A stretch of 64,000 nt of DNA, taken from Cardiocondyla obscurior. Its lineage: Eukaryota > Arthropoda > Insecta > Hymenoptera > Formicidae. Position 1 is the stretch's first letter. Each line of letters begins with the position of its first letter. A program made the position numbers and the translations under genes. Where the stretch lies: assembly GCF_019399895.1 (NCBI RefSeq), contig NC_091872.1:2860395-2924394 (forward strand). The letters run 5' to 3'. Of this stretch, positions 60,501 through 64,000 are shown in pieces. Under the pieces are notes generated by a model. That model was not told where the DNA came from, searched no databases, and was given only the letters and a program-made list of their open reading frames with translations.

Positions 60501-62413
60501 ATTCTGTGGCTTGATGGTTTAAACGTGATCGGCTTGGTCAATTCGATTAACTTTTATGAATTGCCACGCGTGCGGTATCTTAAGAATTCGGTTGCGTTAG
60601 AAACCCTTAGGAATTTATCGACCAGAAATTATATACGTGCGTATAGCTATATCTAAGTAGAAAATTAGGATTTGTTAAAGAGGATTCGAGCGGAAAGTGG
60701 GGTAAAATAGAAGCCACAAGTGGAATGGTCCGCGCAAGAGGGTGATTCAATAAGGATAGTTGAGCTTTCGCACGAAAGTGCCTCTTGTTTCAGAATCACC
60801 GGGCCGCATCCGTACTGTTGTTTAACCGTGAGAGCTAAATCAAAGGTCTCTCTGTTGTTCAAGCTAAGCCGAGATTAATTAAAGTTCCTCATCCATCACC
60901 TGCAGATGCTCTTAGTTTCAAACAGGATTGTTAAAACGGTATTTAATTATCGTGAGCAATTTGGATAAATAAGCTGAAACAAACTCAAAATTAAAAAAAA
61001 AAGCAAAAAAAAAAAAAAGAATTTTTCGGGTTATTGGAATAAATATAAGTTGAAAAGATGCACAAGAAAGAAAATTTCTTTAACTGAAACAAAGTTATTA
61101 AACGAGAAAGAGTTCGTTTTTTCGTATCAACTAGTGATACGTGTAAACTTTTCTCTGAATCTCCGCAAACCTCGTAATTGTTCGATAGCTGTGACATTTA
61201 TATTGAACGTACGTGACGCAAAGGAAGAAAAAGCAGAAGAAATAGATGAAAAGGATTTCCCACTCAACTTGTGCCTCGTGCGTCCCTGAAAGAACCCCAT
61301 TTATATCAAGAGCTTTACGCTCTCCTTTCTGTGAGTCGCACTCGAATCCCACCCTCTCACCCTTTTGGCGTCTCATTCTTTTTCTCTCCTCTGCTTCCTC
61401 ATTCTATTCGCAAGCAAGTTGAAAGTTAAAAAAGGCGAGAAGTGTGGTACTTTCACAGAATACAGTACGCTTCTCTGTGTAATTCTGCGCTATATTATTC
61501 ACAATAAAAGAAACTTTACAGCGCGACGATTTCTCAGTTAATTACTTTATTACCCTTGCAAATTGTATCCTTGACTTTGATATAAAGCTAGTTCTGAACT
61601 TCTTCAATTTTCAATCGGAAAAAAAACTACCATTCTCTATCGACATGTCTTTCTTTCTGCTCAAAATTATTTAAAACTTATTACTTTTAATTCTTATTTT
61701 TAATCAAAATGTTTTTACCCAATCTGATATGTGTTTCAATGAATTAAAATCCAGAGCACTGTTTAAAAAAAAAAGTCAGAGGTTCTATTAATATCCCGCC
61801 CATCAAAATATTGTAACGATTCGTAATCGCAACGGTAAAAAAAAAAAAAATCAGATTTTATAAGAACAGCGACGATCGGTTGCCGTTAAGCAATAAACGA
61901 TGAATCGCAATTACGTATAATTACCGCTTGTAAAATTTATACTACACAGATCTTCGAGTGGAACCTTGCGTTAAGTGATCGTTAAATCAAGGCTGCACTA
62001 TTTTCTCTTTTTTTACCTTTATGTATACATCCGTTACAGTCATATTAATTTTATAATTATTCTAGAGTAAAGTCAAAAAAAAAAAAAGAAAAAAAAAAAA
62101 GAAACAAAAAAATTAAAAAATACAAGATATAGAAAGAGAGATTCTTCTATATAAATACTATAATAATACATTCTTTTTTAATGATCAGAATAACTTCCCT
62201 TACCTTCGAGACTCTGATCGTAGCCTTTCGTGAAAAAGAGCATTGCTTTCGCGGCACGTTCCGGTGTTTTCAGAAGTCCTTGCCGTTCTGGATCTTCGCC
62301 CAACGAACTTAAGAGAAGCTTGTAGCTTTGGGACATTTCCGGTATCATTGCTTCCCGCGTCGGTGGTCGATGGTCTAACTCCAAATCGTGATGGAACATA
62401 CACTTCTCGTGAC
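57507..62413 (-). CDS. Pu: GTP cyclohydrolase I (Punch), N-terminal exon not found
   Basis: Converts GTP to dihydroneopterin triphosphate, the first step of tetrahydrobiopterin and insect eye-pteridine synthesis; a cytosolic decamer. Exons in order: 62413-62204, 59935-59770, 58999-58883 and 57636-57507; 623 bases, all in phase, ending NLVHNK*. The first visible exon begins GHEKCMFHHDLELDHRPP and includes GEDPERQGLLKTPERAAKAM. Next are DVINDAIFDEDHDEMVVVKD and FSMCEHHLVPFYGKVSIGYL, with the zinc Cys and His in MCEHH. Then come IVEIFSRRLQVQERLTKQIA and HMCMVMRGVQKINSKTVTST, with the second zinc Cys. The conserved catalytic core is complete. The variable N-terminus must come from an exon ending in phase 1, upstream of 62413 or beyond the window. 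Identification is secure. Confidence 0.95.
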
Positions 62414-64000
62414 CTGAAATATAGTACTGATTAGTCCGAAGAACAGAATAATCGAATATTAATATTTTATTAATCATATTTTCTATAACACCGCTTATAA
62501 TATTCAATAGATTGATTTTCGCTGAGCGATAACGTCGGGCTGGATAACACTTCGTTATCGCGTGTCACGACCTGTGAATCGCGTCGCGCGCATAAGCGGT
62601 ATACAGTGTCTACGGTCACCTCACGATTGAATGTTTCGCATTCATTATGTACGAGATAAGATTTCTTATTAAAGAGAAACTGGAACTCCCTATTTTGCCA
62701 TCTATTCATATTATGCACTATTTTTCGAAATGACTAAACAAAATTGAAAATCCTTCTCCAGAATTGAAATAGTTGAATTTGTATCACACGTGTAACAAGT
62801 CAAATCGAAGGGTATCTTTAAGCAAAGAGTTTGCTTAAGTTTTCCGCGATTATTGCGAAACCGTTGGCAAGTCTGAGGTTTTCCCTATCGGAGCTAATCT
62901 CGCAGGAAAATTCGCGAAGCAGATGCAGCACGAGGCAAGCGGCTCGCGTCGAATAAATCTGCTTTTGCGTAACCGTTGTCATTTCTATTAGTCACCGAGA
63001 TTCAATGACCGATTCAATCAATTTTCACAATAGCCTGGTAAGTTGATCGATTAATACCGAGATCCGCGCGTGTTATCCTCGCGGCACGTTGTATACTTAT
63101 ACATTACAACGGCCTAATTAACAATTGACAAATGATCGCGAGGCTGAGTAATAAGAATTTTGCGTGCGCTTCTCACGGACGATCTCTTATAATAAGCCGC
63201 TAAAGAAAAGTGTTCTGTATGTCGTGCGAGAACGAAAATGGAGCGAGTGATTAAAATAGGTACGCATTTCCATTTAGTATACGTAAACGGTGCGTAGAAA
63301 GTGCTCGGCAAAACGGATTCAAGGTTTCGAATGCAATATTATTCATGGACTTGCGAGCGATCGGCTTCTCTAAGACAACGATGACGGAGAAGCGCGCACG
63401 TTCACGTTGGAAACCTAGTTAGCCAGTCTCTTCCTAATGAACCGTGTCGCGTAATTGAATTCAACTCCGACGACAAAGCGGTCATTAGAGGCGACGGAAA
63501 ATTCGTTCGATACGATATCGAAAGGGCAATTCCGTTATCGAATTTTGCTAATTTCAACATAGAAAATAGTTCAACGGCGTAAGAACTAATAGTAAAGAAA
63601 TCTATTCCGTTTTGGTACACGACGCGCAACAGCATCGACGATAATGGCGCAAGAAATAAAAATCACTTTCTTTGTATTATAACTTAATGAAATATTCATA
63701 ATATCCGTTATTTCGAAAGTTTAAAAGTTTCATAAACGAGAGATAGCGCCTTAATTGTCGTAAAGATGGAAACGTTTCTTTCTTTCCCTTACTCCCTCTC
63801 TCTTTTTCTTTTCCTCCCCCTCTTCTTTCACGTCTAAAAATATCTCTATAACAATTTCTAGTAAATTAAAATGGGCTAATCACGACGAAATAGTTATCTA
63901 CACATCCCTTTTCCTCAACCTCTCAAAAATTAAGTTATAATACAATATCGAATTATTCTTACAATTAACGAATAAAATTCTCACGAGACTTTCGAAATTG
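62414..64000. other. Upstream intron or 5' region of GTP cyclohydrolase I
   Basis: No exon I can support. Minus-strand frames exist (for example around 62.6 kb, MNRWQNREFQFLFNKKSY), but none ends at a consensus donor in the phase needed to join 62413. The N-terminal exon or exons probably lie in undetected sequence here or beyond the right edge. Confidence 0.4.

Noticed and set aside
62470..62718. Minus-strand frame (MNRWQNREF...) as the missing first exon of GTP cyclohydrolase I
   Set aside because: There is no consensus donor in the required phase 1, and it does not resemble known N-termini.
1..64000. Search by eye for CRISPR arrays, bacterial operons, ribosomal RNA, and a few well-known insect microRNAs (let-7, miR-1, miR-9, bantam, miR-184)
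   Set aside because: None found. The window is plainly insect nuclear DNA with spliced genes. tRNA genes were not searched systematically.

Overview
This window is animal genomic DNA, almost certainly from a hymenopteran insect (ant or bee). The genes are split into many short exons by small AT-rich introns with GT..AG ends. Non-coding DNA is AT-rich with CpG-rich islands, and the reconstructed proteins are insect-type: Argonaute-1, Lachesin, Sos, Adrm1/Rpn13 and Punch/GTP cyclohydrolase I. I assembled the exons by hand from splice signals, reading frame and family knowledge. For every gene called complete, the exon lengths sum to a multiple of three. The species call is inference.

Layout. 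1-7577 (-): Argonaute-1, whose 3' end runs off the left edge, with two alternative first coding exons at 5133-5151 and 7466-7577. 7852-8969 (+): two small unrecognised genes, the second a 72-residue single-pass membrane protein. 9.2-15.8 kb: mostly non-coding, with a CpG-rich island at 13.4-14.7 kb and one orphan exon candidate at 14921-15010 (-). 15804-19014 (-): Adrm1/Rpn13. 19932-26151 (+): Son of sevenless, head-to-head with Adrm1 and containing two GC-AG introns. 27209-33042 (-): an anoctamin (TMEM16), tail-to-tail with Sos. 35566-37500 (+): Lachesin. 40900-42673 (-): a zinc-dependent sorbitol/threonine-dehydrogenase-like MDR enzyme, flanked by a diverged tandem duplication whose other copy lacks the gene. 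48966-52004 (+): a receptor-type tyrosine phosphatase with a kinase-interaction motif (PTPRR/STEP/PTP-ER group). 57507-62413 (-): GTP cyclohydrolase I, whose N-terminal exon was not found. The rest is intergenic or intronic DNA with simple repeats, a long near-perfect hairpin at 55.8 kb and a small palindromic element inside Sos.

The genes do not form an operon; they are ordinary neighbouring eukaryotic genes. One functional link is visible. Sos activates Ras, and KIM-type tyrosine phosphatases act on the MAP kinases downstream of Ras, so two regulators of one pathway lie about 23 kb apart. This may be chance. The less expected signals are the alternative Argonaute starts, the two GC-AG introns in one gene, the missing duplicate at the dehydrogenase locus, the compact small-gene pair next to Argonaute, and the 31-bp-arm hairpin.
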